A stretch of DNA of 32,744 bases. It comes from an uncultured Sphingomonadales bacterium (GTDB lineage Bacteria > Pseudomonadota > Alphaproteobacteria > Sphingomonadales > Sphingomonadaceae). Location of the stretch: the NCBI GenBank assembly GCA_903839675.1, contig CAIMDB010000025.1:1-32744 (forward strand). Direction: 5' to 3'. A model generated the notes under the pieces. It worked only from the letters and a program-made list of their open reading frames with translations, was not told the origin of the DNA and made no database searches. Shown piece by piece: positions 23,990 to 32,744 of this stretch (positions within the stretch are counted from its first letter, which is position 1; every line of letters begins with the position of its first letter). The position numbers and the translations under genes are program-made.

Positions 23990-23997
23990 TTTTTTTT
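23966..23997 (+). terminator. Intrinsic terminator with UUCG tetraloop
   Basis: GGCCGATGCC (23966-23975) pairs with GGGTGTCGGCC (stem bases 23980-23989) over ten pairs, two of them G-U. The loop is TTCG closed by C-G, an exceptionally stable tetraloop, and eight T follow directly (23990-23997). No plus-strand protein gene ends upstream, since pyrD runs the other way. It must therefore end a leader or small RNA. It lies 86 nt before the first AraC-type gene. Confidence 0.88.
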
Positions 23998-24083
23998 AAG
24001 CTTCGTTGCGCTATCGTGCGGACGATCGCTTTTGGATCCTGTTTTGTTTGCGTTGCGCGTTTCGTGAAACGGGGTCCATCTGC

Positions 24084-24923
24084 TTGCTCAATCTGGTCTA
24101 CGCGGCGCCCTCTCCGGCCTTGGCGGACTATATTTCCGCCTTCTACCTGTTCGACACCGATGAGCCGAGCTTCTCGGACATTGAGCGCGCGGACATTGCC
24201 CAGTTGCGCTTCAGCCTCAGCGGCAGTGGGGACATCAGTTTTGGGCCCAATGATACGCAGCCGTTTTCAGCGGTCACGCTCATTGGGCCGCGCATGAAGG
24301 CATCGACATTGCGGGTGACGGGACCGGCCATCTGCTTTGGCATGGGGTTGCTCCCGGCCGGTTGGTGCGCCCTGACAGGGCTTCCGGCCAACCAATATGC
24401 CAACCGGGTTGTCAATGCGCAGGACCGTATCAACGGCGATGTCATCACGCTGAGAGAGGCTATGGCGGCCTCGGGCTGCTTTGAGGACATGGTGGCCGCA
24501 AGCGAACGCTTTGTCGCAGAGGTCCTGGCAAAGGCGGAAACACCACCTTTCCGCCTGATCCGCGCCGTCGATGGCTGGCTGGAAGCCAATATGGACCCGG
24601 ACATTGGGGACCTCGCGGAGAAAACCGGCCTGTCCGCGGCACAGCTTCAGCGGCAGCTCAAATCTGTTTATGGCGCCAGCCCGAAACTACTCGCCCGCAA
24701 GTACCGCGCCCTAAAAACGGCGGTCCGCATCGCCAATGGTGACGGGGTCTGGCAGGACTATGTGGGGGACACCTATTATGATCAGTCGCACTGCATCCGC
24801 GAGATCAAGGCCTTCACCGGCGTCACACCGGAAGCCATCCGCAAAACGCCGCGATTAACGAAGGCCACGTTTGAGCGGCATAAACTCAAGGGCAAGATTT
24901 CGACGCTGGCCACTGAAATCTGA
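24084..24923 (+). CDS. AraC-type transcriptional regulator, first of a tandem pair
   Basis: 279 residues. The N-terminal half (about 1-150) is a sensor domain without recognised family. The C-terminal half has the double helix-turn-helix pattern of AraC proteins: DPDIGDLAEKTGLSAAQLQRQLKSVYGASPKLLARKYR and YYDQSHCIREIKAFTGVTPEAIRK. The start is uncertain. A TTG at 24084, with GGGG 9 nt upstream, gives an N terminus that aligns with the paralogous next gene; the open frame extends upstream to 24006 but without similarity. Its stop overlaps the ATG of the second regulator by one base (TGATG). The leader carries a terminator/antiterminator arrangement. The target genes and ligand are unknown. Confidence 0.8.
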   Translation: MLNLVYAAPSPALADYISAFYLFDTDEPSFSDIERADIAQLRFSLSGSGDISFGPNDTQPFSAVTLIGPRMKASTLRVTGPAICFGMGLLPAGWCALTGLPANQYANRVVNAQDRINGDVITLREAMAASGCFEDMVAASERFVAEVLAKAETPPFRLIRAVDGWLEANMDPDIGDLAEKTGLSAAQLQRQLKSVYGASPKLLARKYRALKTAVRIANGDGVWQDYVGDTYYDQSHCIREIKAFTGVTPEAIRKTPRLTKATFERHKLKGKISTLATEI

Positions 24924-25759
24924 TGGAGTGGCAGTTCGCCTCTCCCGCGCCCGCACTCGCCCCGTTCCTTGGCTCCTATTACCTCGCCACGACCCACCAT
25001 CTGACCGTGGATGACCTGCAACGGGCAGACACCGGGCACCTGCACTTCTTCTTGGAAGGCAGCGGCTATAAGGACTTTCCCGGCATCCGCCGCCAGGCCA
25101 ATCTCGTGAGCCTTAGCGGCCCTTCCTCGCTCTATCAGGGCTATGCGCTGAACGGCCCGGCCCGCCTGTTCGGCATCAGCCTGTTGCCGCGCGCTTGGGA
25201 CGGCATGGTCCCCTGCTCTGGCGATAGCCTGACCGATCGGGGGTGCAATGCCGTCGAACTCTTCGGTCCATCCGTGATCGACCTGCATGACAAGCTTCGC
25301 GGTTGTGAAACACTGGCAGAGATGGCGCCCATGGCCGATGCCTTCTTTCAAACACGCCGCCCAAGCATCTCCGAGAAGCACGACCGCGTCATCGAGGGCA
25401 TCCGGGCTTGGTTGACAGAGGCATTGGCGCCGGACCTTGCCGATCTGCAGGATCGCTTTGACCTGTCTGACCGGCAGCTTGCACGAATCGCCAATCGCTA
25501 TTGGGGCGCGCCGCCCAAGTCCCTCGCGCGGAAATATACAGCGCTGCGCACAGCCTCGCTGATCATCGCGCAGGACGGTGCCACTCCGAACGAGGCGCTG
25601 CGCCATTATGCTGACCAATCGCACCTCATCCGCGAGGTCAAGCGCGTCACCGGGCAGACACCCCGACAGCTGCGAACACAGGCCAGCCCAATCCTGCGGA
25701 CGGCGCTGCACCCTGCCAATTTGTGGGAATTACAGGACCGGACTTGTAATTCAGACTAA
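24923..25759 (+). CDS. AraC-type transcriptional regulator, second of a tandem pair
   Basis: 278 residues. It is a clear paralogue of the preceding gene along its full length: PALAPFLGSYYLA against PALADYISAFYLF, GISLLPRAW against GMGLLPAGW, PKSLARKYTALRTA against PKLLARKYRALKTA, and DQSHLIREVKRVTGQTPRQLR against DQSHCIREIKAFTGVTPEAIR. The latter is the second recognition region of the AraC domain. The ATG overlaps the upstream stop by one base, so equal synthesis and hetero-oligomer formation are plausible. The end of the gene contains the predicted rrf2/suf promoter. The function is unknown. Confidence 0.85.
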   Translation: MEWQFASPAPALAPFLGSYYLATTHHLTVDDLQRADTGHLHFFLEGSGYKDFPGIRRQANLVSLSGPSSLYQGYALNGPARLFGISLLPRAWDGMVPCSGDSLTDRGCNAVELFGPSVIDLHDKLRGCETLAEMAPMADAFFQTRRPSISEKHDRVIEGIRAWLTEALAPDLADLQDRFDLSDRQLARIANRYWGAPPKSLARKYTALRTASLIIAQDGATPNEALRHYADQSHLIREVKRVTGQTPRQLRTQASPILRTALHPANLWELQDRTCNSD

Positions 25760-25767
25760 TGCGGTCC
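25721..25767 (+). promoter_or_regulatory. Candidate suf operon promoter with inverted-repeat operator
   Basis: TTGTGG (25721-25726) and TGTAAT (25745-25750, 5 of 6 to TATAAT) are spaced by 18 bp, giving a start near 25757. A perfect 6-bp inverted repeat, GGACCG (25735-25740) and CGGTCC (25762-25767), brackets the -10 element. That is where the Rrf2 regulator encoded 12 bp further on could repress its own operon. The half-site does not match the E. coli IscR consensus, so the operator is a proposal only. Confidence 0.4.
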
Positions 25768-25778
25768 AATTAGCCCGC

Positions 25779-26185
25779 ATGCGCCTTTCGAGTCTTGCCG
25801 ATTATGCGGTTGTCATGATGTCCGCCTGCGCCCGCCATTGCGGGGGCACGCGCACGAATGCCGGTCAACTTGCTGAAGAAACAGGGATTCCTCTGCCCAC
25901 TGTGCAAAAGCTGGTGAGCAAATTGTCGTCTGCCGGACTGCTGCGATCGGTGCGAGGCGCCGGCGGCGGGTTCAAGCTCGCGCGCCCGGCGGCCGCCATT
26001 AGCGTTGCCGAAATCGTCGAAGCCATTGAAGGACCCATCGCCATGACCGCCTGTGTTGACCATGACCGGCAGGAATGCGCGTTGGAAAAAGACTGCGCCG
26101 TCCGCCCGCACTGGCAGGTGATCAATGCGACTGTCCGCGACGCACTGGCGGGTGTTCCGCTGACCCGCCTTGTGGAGGCCCGGGC

Positions 26186-26189
<4 letters not shown>
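25779..26189 (+). CDS. Rrf2-family regulator of the SUF operon (IscR-like)
   Basis: 136 residues. A winged helix-turn-helix begins at [14 protein letters not shown], with recognition region [36 protein letters not shown] wing helix follows, then three cysteines (92, 100, 106) in [15 protein letters not shown]. These fit the Fe-S ligands of Rrf2 proteins; the spacing is 8 and 6, where E. coli IscR has 6 and 6. It probably senses Fe-S cluster status and represses the suf genes when clusters are plentiful. The ATG at 25779 gives the full family N terminus. Its stop overlaps the sufB start (ATGA), so regulator and targets are one operon. Confidence 0.9.
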
Positions 26190-27664
<1,475 letters not shown>

Positions 27665-27685
27665 CGAACCTAATCACGATCACCT

Positions 27686-27700
27686 TCGCAGGCCCTGCGA
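27686..27700. repeat. Short palindrome in the sufB-sufC spacer
   Basis: TCGCAGG, a central C and CCTGCGA form a perfect 15-nt palindrome. It lies in the 75-bp gap 27665-27739, which has no other gene. It could be an mRNA hairpin that sets stability between sufB and sufC, or a degenerate repeat unit. No T-run follows, so termination is unlikely. Confidence 0.4.
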
Positions 27701-27739
27701 CGTCCATGGCTCGACCGCGTTCCTAGAATTCAGAAGAAA

Positions 27740-28485
<746 letters not shown>

Positions 28486-28489
<4 letters not shown>

Positions 28490-29214
28490 GCCAGGCCCTT
28501 CCCACCCGTCGCGATGAAGCCTGGCGCTATGCCGATCTGGACGCGATCGCCAAGCTGTGGCCGCTGCCGGAGGCGGAGCATATTGTCGTGCCTGCAGGCG
28601 GCCAGTGGTCGCGCTCCATCGTGCAGGATGCAGGCGGCGTCCATCAGATCAAGATGAGCCTTGGCAAGGGCGCTGTCGCCGCCTTGTACGTCCTCAACAT
28701 CGGCGGCGAATATGGGCGAATTGAGCTCGACGTCACGTTGCACGATGGCGCTGACTTTACGCTCGGCGCGGCGCAAATTGGTGGCGGCACGCAGACGCTG
28801 GAAATCGTGACCACAGTCACCCACGCCGAACCGAACGCCACCAGCCAGCAGACGGTGCGCACCGTGCTCGCAGGTCATGCAACCGGCACCTATCTTGGCA
28901 AGGTGGCGGTCGCGCGCGATGCCCAGCAAACGGACAGCACGCAATCGGTCAAGGCCATGTTGCTCGACCGCACGGCGACGGCCAATGCCAAGCCCGAGCT
29001 CGAAATCTTCGCCGATGATGTGAAGTGTGCCCATGGCTGCGCCATTGGGGAGCTTGACCCCGTCGCACTTTTCTATCTGGAATCCCGCGGCCTTTCTCCC
29101 GCCGATGCGCAGACGCTGCTGTTGCAGGCGTTTGTTTCGGGCGTGTTTGATGGGGCTGAGGATGCCGACACGTTGCAGGCACTGGCGCTTGCAAAACTGG
29201 GGGCATTGGCGTGA
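28486..29214 (+). CDS. sufD: Fe-S cluster assembly protein SufD (short form)
   Basis: 242 residues, much shorter than E. coli SufD (about 420) but with both ends recognisable. The start is PTRRDEAWRYADL, the family N-terminal block. The C-terminal half carries ASATANAKPELEIFADDVKCAHGCAIG in family form, with the conserved His, followed by LDPVALFYLESRGLSPADAQTLLLQAF. The middle beta-helix region is reduced. Short SufD proteins are, to my knowledge, normal in sphingomonads, so I do not call it broken. It starts at TTG in the TTGA overlap with sufC and its TGA overlaps the GTG of sufS. Confidence 0.88.
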
Positions 29215-30512
29215 GCGACCACGCATCCTCCACCCGTCACCCCGCGCTTGATACGGGGTTGGGCTTGTCTGGCGGCGCGGAAGGAAGCCAAGCCCCGCAT
29301 CAAGTGCGCGGCGACGCCTCTCTGTTTCCCAATCTGCGATCCGACTTCCCCGGCCTCGCAAACAACTGGCGCTATCTCGACACCGGCGCGACGGCACAAA
29401 AGCCGCAAGTGGTGATCGACGCGATGGCGCGGGCGATGGGGGCGGAGTACGCCACCGTCCACCGCGGCGTTTACGCGCGTTCCGCCAATATGACGCTGGC
29501 CTTTGAGGCCGCCCGCCGCAAGGTCGCCAAGTTCATCGGCGCGATGGACGAGCGGGAGATTGTCTTTACCCGTGGTGCGACCGAGGCGATCAACCTTGTC
29601 GCGCACAGCTGGGGCAACCAGTTGAAAGCGGGCGACCGCATATTGCTGTCAGTGCTGGAGCATCATTCCAACATCGTGCCTTGGCAGCTTTTGCGCGATC
29701 GGACGGGTGTGGAGATTGATGTCTGCCCGCTGACCGAGGATGGCCGGATCGATCTGGATGCCGCCGAAAAGATGCTGACGCCGGCGCATAAGCTCGTCGC
29801 ATTTGCCCATATTTCCAACGTGTTGGGCTCGGTGCTCGACGCCAAGCGGGCCGCGAAGATGGCGCATGCGGTGGGCGCGAAGCTGCTGCTCGATGGCTGT
29901 CAGGCGGTGCCGCATATGGCCGTTGATGTTGCCGCGCTGGATTGTGATTTTTACGTTTTTTCCTCGCACAAGCTTTATGGCCCGACCGGCATCGGCGCAT
30001 TGTGGGCGCGCTACGACATCCTTGATGCCATGCCGCCGTGGCACGGGGGTGGCGCGATGATCGACCGGGTGTCGTTCGAGCGTACAACCTATGCCCCGCC
30101 GCCGGCGCGGTTTGAGGCGGGGACTCCTGCCATTGTCGAAGTGATCGCGCTGGCCGCTGCCATCGACTATGTTGAGGCTATCGGGCTGGACGTCATTTAT
30201 GCGCATGAACAGGCGCTCGTCCAAGAAACGCGCGCGGCGTTGCGCGGGATGAATAGCATCCGCCTGTTCGGGCCGGAGGATGCCGCAGGCATTATCTCTT
30301 TTGAGGTCGAAGGGGTGCATCCGCATGATGTGGGCACCATATTGGACGAAGAAAATGTGGCGATCCGCGCGGGGCATCATTGTGCTCAGCCGCTGATGGA
30401 CCATTTGGGGGTGGCGGCCACTGCGCGCGCCAGCTTTGGCATTTACAATGACGTGGATGACGTCGCCGCGCTGGTGCGCGGTCTGGAACGAGTGAAGAGG
30501 ATTTTCGGATGA
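29211..30512 (+). CDS. sufS: Cysteine desulfurase SufS with repeat-derived N-terminal extension
   Basis: 433 residues. SufS removes sulfur from cysteine for Fe-S assembly. PLP-binding Lys254 lies in SSHKLYGPTG and the catalytic Cys391 in RAGHHCAQPLM; class II features such as the short active-site loop are present. The family N terminus (LRSDFPGLANNWRYLDTGATAQKP) begins only at residue 42. The first 38 or so residues, including TRHPALDTGLG and SQAPHQVRGD, are translated from a palindromic repeat pair (29235-29316). The GTG at 29211 overlaps the sufD stop and has GGGGG 9 nt upstream. An in-frame GTG at 29304 would remove most of the extension but has no clear ribosome site. Confidence 0.92.
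   Translation: MSDHASSTRHPALDTGLGLSGGAEGSQAPHQVRGDASLFPNLRSDFPGLANNWRYLDTGATAQKPQVVIDAMARAMGAEYATVHRGVYARSANMTLAFEAARRKVAKFIGAMDEREIVFTRGATEAINLVAHSWGNQLKAGDRILLSVLEHHSNIVPWQLLRDRTGVEIDVCPLTEDGRIDLDAAEKMLTPAHKLVAFAHISNVLGSVLDAKRAAKMAHAVGAKLLLDGCQAVPHMAVDVAALDCDFYVFSSHKLYGPTGIGALWARYDILDAMPPWHGGGAMIDRVSFERTTYAPPPARFEAGTPAIVEVIALAAAIDYVEAIGLDVIYAHEQALVQETRAALRGMNSIRLFGPEDAAGIISFEVEGVHPHDVGTILDEENVAIRAGHHCAQPLMDHLGVAATARASFGIYNDVDDVAALVRGLERVKRIFG
29235..29316. repeat. Inverted palindromic repeat pair inside the sufS 5' coding region
   Basis: The 32-nt unit 29235-29266 recurs inverted at 29285-29316 with 26 of 32 identical bases and an 18-nt loop. Both contain the core CTTGAT and a CCCCG/CGGGG-type hairpin, and both align with the units at 18925-18954 and 19054-19083 (consensus CGTCGCCCCGTGCTTGACA). 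The pair is read in frame in sufS. In mRNA it would form a long hairpin right after the sufS start. It resembles in principle the coding-region palindromes of Rickettsia, although the sequence family differs. Confidence 0.85.
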
Positions 30513-30973
30513 GTGATGAGATCCGGATTGAGGAAGTCGACAGCGTCCCCCCGCCGCCCAAGGCGCGCGTTGCGGATGTGGAAGCACCTGCTGAAAAGCT
30601 GGAGCGCAAGAAGGATTATCTGGAAGGGTTCCTGGCGCAAAAACCTGCAGCCGTTCCCGCAGGCGAGCCGGGTGGAGACCTTCACGATGAAGTCGTCGCC
30701 GCGCTTAAGGAAATCTTTGATCCGGAAATTCCGGTCAACATTTACGACCTTGGCCTCATCTACAATGTCGAGGTTAATGGCGGCCATGTGAACGTCACGA
30801 TGACGCTGACGACCCCGCATTGCCCGGTTGCGGAATCGATGCCGGGTGAAGTTGAACTGCGCGTCGGCGCGGTTCCGGGCGTTGGCGATTGTGAGGTCCA
30901 CCTTGTTTGGGATCCACCATGGTCGCCCGCCAATATGACCGATGAAGCCCGTTTGGAGTTGGGAATGCTATGA
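30509..30973 (+). CDS. sufT: SUF system protein SufT (MIP18/DUF59 family)
   Basis: 154 residues. A flexible, proline- and charge-rich N terminus (1-55) precedes a MIP18 domain. Its signature is DPEIPVNIYDLGLIYNVEV (71-89), with the conserved Cys105 in TTPHCPVAESMPGEVE and the closing WDPPWSPANMTDEARLELGML. SufT proteins assist Fe-S cluster maturation or transfer to clients. The ATG overlaps the sufS stop (ATGA) and its own stop overlaps the sufA start in the same way, which supports membership in the operon. Confidence 0.92.
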   Translation: MSDEIRIEEVDSVPPPPKARVADVEAPAEKLERKKDYLEGFLAQKPAAVPAGEPGGDLHDEVVAALKEIFDPEIPVNIYDLGLIYNVEVNGGHVNVTMTLTTPHCPVAESMPGEVELRVGAVPGVGDCEVHLVWDPPWSPANMTDEARLELGML

Positions 30974-31329
30974 GCACCGAAACCAAAATCCGCGCCCGTC
31001 CCGCCGCTGTTTTGCTGACGCCGTCGGCAGAAGCGCGCATTGCCGATCTCATGTCCAAGGCCCCCGAGGGCACCATTGGCGTTAAGCTGTCCACGCCGCG
31101 CCGGGGCTGTTCAGGCCTTGCCTATTCGGTCGATTATGTGAACGAATCCAACAGCTTCGATGAACGTATCGAAACGCCGGGCGGCGTGCTTTTTATCGAC
31201 GGCGCGTCGGTTCTATACCTTGTCGGCTCGACGATGGACTGGCAGGAAGATGACTTCACCGCAGGGTTTGTATTCAACAATCCCAATGCCAAAGGCAGCT
31301 GCGGGTGTGGGGAGAGTTTCACGATATGA
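30970..31329 (+). CDS. sufA: A-type Fe-S carrier protein (SufA/IscA-like)
   Basis: 119 residues. The HesB/IscA fold begins with LTPSAEARIADLM and carries the three cluster-binding cysteines, Cys47 in RRGCSGL and Cys111/Cys113 in GSCGCGESF. It carries Fe-S clusters from the SufBCD scaffold to recipient proteins. The context makes SufA the best name, but sequence alone cannot separate SufA, IscA and ErpA. It overlaps both neighbours by 4 nt; the next gene is a metallo-hydrolase rather than a known Fe-S gene. Confidence 0.93.
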   Translation: MSTETKIRARPAAVLLTPSAEARIADLMSKAPEGTIGVKLSTPRRGCSGLAYSVDYVNESNSFDERIETPGGVLFIDGASVLYLVGSTMDWQEDDFTAGFVFNNPNAKGSCGCGESFTI

Positions 31330-32390
31330 AGACAACAGGCCGGATCGCACTCACTCTCTCCGGCCTCTTGGTCCTCGCGGGCGGCATCGCCTTCGCCAAT
31401 CGGGATGCCATCATGATGCGCGTCTTTGAACGTGCGCTCGATAAAGCCATGGCGCGCGACGTGATGGCCACGCTCGATCCAAAGGCGCTTCATGTCGGCT
31501 TTTGTGGCACCGGATCGCCGCTTCCCAGCCGGGACCGGGCTTCTGCCTGCACCGTCATTGTCGCGGGCGGCAAATTGTTCATTTTTGATGCCGGTGAAGG
31601 CGCGGGCGAAACGCTCTCGCAGATGGGCCTCCCGCTCGGCAAAGTACAAGGCGTGTTCCTGACGCACCTCCATTCCGATCATTTTGAAGGGCTTGGCCCG
31701 CTCGCGCTGCAGCGCTGGGCAGGGACGAGTGCCGCAACGGCGCTTCCAATCATCGGACCCGAAGGCACGCAGAAAATCGCTGAAGGGCTGAACATCGCTT
31801 ACGGGCCGGATGGCGGCTTTCGCATCGCGCATCACGGTTCGGCCGTGGTCCCGCCTTCGGGCTTCGGCTTTGCATCCACGGTGATCAATCCCGGTGTCGT
31901 CTACGACAAGGACGGCGTGAAGATCACGGCCTTCCCGGTTAGCCATGGCCCAATCTCCCCCGCCTTCGGCTATCGGCTCGACTGGCAGGGCAAGAGTGTG
32001 ACGATCAGCGGAGACACAACCACCGACCCGTCCATCGCCAAGATCGCCAAAGGCAGCGACGTGCTGGTCTATGAAGTCCTCCAGCCGCGCCTTGTTGAAG
32101 AAATGGCCAAGGCCGCAGAGCGGAACGGACAACCGGGCCGCGCCAAGATTTTCCGCGATATCCAGAATTACCATGTGACGCCCGAGGCCGCAGCCGACAG
32201 CGCGACAGCGGCGGGCGCGAAGATGCTGGCCTTCACGCATATCGTTCCGTCTCTACCAAAGCCGCTGATGCGGCTGGTGACGCTGGGTGCGGATAAGCAT
32301 TATGCAGGACCCATCCGCACGATGCGCGATGGTGATCTGCTAAGCATCACCGGCAAGGGCGAGCCGGACCATCGGAATCTGCTGGACTAG
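31326..32390 (+). CDS. Membrane-anchored metallo-beta-lactamase-fold hydrolase (RNase Z/arylsulfatase-like)
   Basis: 354 residues. An N-terminal hydrophobic helix (7-24) suggests an inner-membrane anchor or signal peptide, with the enzyme on the periplasmic side. The fold begins at VGFCGTGSPLPSRDRASACTVI, followed by the metal motif THLHSDH (113-119), a VSHG segment and the SGDTTTD ligand motif. The final His is in AFTHIVPS. This arrangement is typical of the RNase Z-like branch that includes secreted hydrolases of unknown substrate. The ATG overlaps the sufA stop (ATGA), so it is translationally coupled to the suf operon. A direct role in Fe-S assembly is not known. Confidence 0.85.
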   Translation: MKTTGRIALTLSGLLVLAGGIAFANRDAIMMRVFERALDKAMARDVMATLDPKALHVGFCGTGSPLPSRDRASACTVIVAGGKLFIFDAGEGAGETLSQMGLPLGKVQGVFLTHLHSDHFEGLGPLALQRWAGTSAATALPIIGPEGTQKIAEGLNIAYGPDGGFRIAHHGSAVVPPSGFGFASTVINPGVVYDKDGVKITAFPVSHGPISPAFGYRLDWQGKSVTISGDTTTDPSIAKIAKGSDVLVYEVLQPRLVEEMAKAAERNGQPGRAKIFRDIQNYHVTPEAAADSATAAGAKMLAFTHIVPSLPKPLMRLVTLGADKHYAGPIRTMRDGDLLSITGKGEPDHRNLLD

Positions 32391-32419
32391 ACCCGCGCCT
32401 TTCGCGCAAGAAAGCCCTT

Positions 32420-32744
32420 ATGTCTGCCAAACCACCGCTCCAAGCCGCCATCATTCCCGTCACGCCGTTGCAGCAGAATTGCTGCCTCATTTGGTGCACG
32501 GAAACGATGCGTGGCGCCTTCACCGATCCGGGTGGAGATCTGGCGCTGCTCAAGGGTGCTGCGGCCAAGCAGGGCGTGACGATTGAAAAGCTGCTCATCA
32601 CCCACGGTCATCTCGACCATTGTGGGCAGGCGGGCATCCTTGCCAAAGAACTCGGCGTGCCAATCGAAGGCCCGCATGAGGATGACCGCTTCTGGATCGC
32701 GCAGCTGGATGATGACGGCAAGCGCTGGGGCATGGACGCCCGGA
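32420..32744 (+). CDS. GloC/YcbL-like glyoxalase II (partial, cut by right edge)
   Basis: The first 108 residues are present. The opening IIPVTPLQQNCCLIWC, the DPGGD block, the metal motif ITHGHLDHCGQAG (60-72) and GPHEDDRFWIAQL all match E. coli YcbL/GloC. That is a compact type of hydroxyacylglutathione hydrolase distinct from GloB. It starts 29 nt after the preceding metallo-hydrolase gene, without a strong ribosome site. Together with gloB at 17.7 kb the window holds two glyoxalase II-type enzymes. The remaining half of the protein is outside the window, so intactness cannot be judged. Confidence 0.85.
   Translation, partial: MSAKPPLQAAIIPVTPLQQNCCLIWCTETMRGAFTDPGGDLALLKGAAAKQGVTIEKLLITHGHLDHCGQAGILAKELGVPIEGPHEDDRFWIAQLDDDGKRWGMDAR

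Noticed and set aside
23870-24067. 65-codon frame across the terminator
   Set aside because: It runs through the intrinsic terminator, and its composition and context give no support for a protein.

Overview
The window reads as chromosomal DNA of an alphaproteobacterium, most likely a member of Sphingomonadales. The evidence is GC-rich coding sequence, a ChpT histidine phosphotransferase, adjacent rluD and rpoH, a SUF operon headed by an Rrf2 regulator, a short SufD, and palindromic repeats of the type common in that group. The genus cannot be fixed from the sequence alone. I see no rRNA, tRNA, CRISPR array, integrase, transposase or phage gene. This is core and near-core genome with a few small repeat elements.

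Layout. 1-3862 (minus): a probable operon of M67/JAB metallopeptidase, chpT, a CheA-like kinase without a CheW domain, a CheY-like receiver, an EamA transporter and an AmiD-like amidase cut by the left edge. 3880-5885 (plus): rluD and rpoH, closed by a strong hairpin terminator. 5884-7392 (minus): an EthA-type Baeyer-Villiger monooxygenase. 7611-12473 (plus): a thiolase, an unusual Mur ligase, a lipid kinase and a dicarboxylate/amino acid symporter. 12542-16313 (plus): DUF898 membrane protein, M48 protease, ABHD10-like hydrolase and TPR protein, tightly packed. A paired REP-like repeat then separates these from a convergent SIMPL-domain gene. 17279-18895 (plus): gloA, gloB and a small lipoprotein. 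A second inverted repeat pair follows. 19124-23706 (minus): pyrD, ggt and a long-chain acyl-CoA ligase.

23707-24083 is the only gene-free stretch above 300 bases. It holds a pyrD promoter candidate, a palindrome, a short Phe-rich reading frame, competing RNA pairings and a UUCG-capped intrinsic terminator. It stands just before two overlapping paralogous AraC-type regulators (24084-25759). It looks like a transcription attenuator, or alternatively a small RNA, and is the most novel-looking part of the window.

25779-32744 (plus): the SUF iron-sulfur operon, rrf2-sufB-sufC-sufD-sufS-sufT-sufA. Most joints overlap by 1 or 4 bases. A membrane-anchored metallo-beta-lactamase-fold hydrolase is coupled to sufA, and a GloC/YcbL-like hydrolase is cut by the right edge. 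The 5' end of sufS contains an inverted pair of palindromic repeat units that is read in frame and adds a non-homologous N-terminal extension. Related units occur in the 18.9-19.1 kb spacer.
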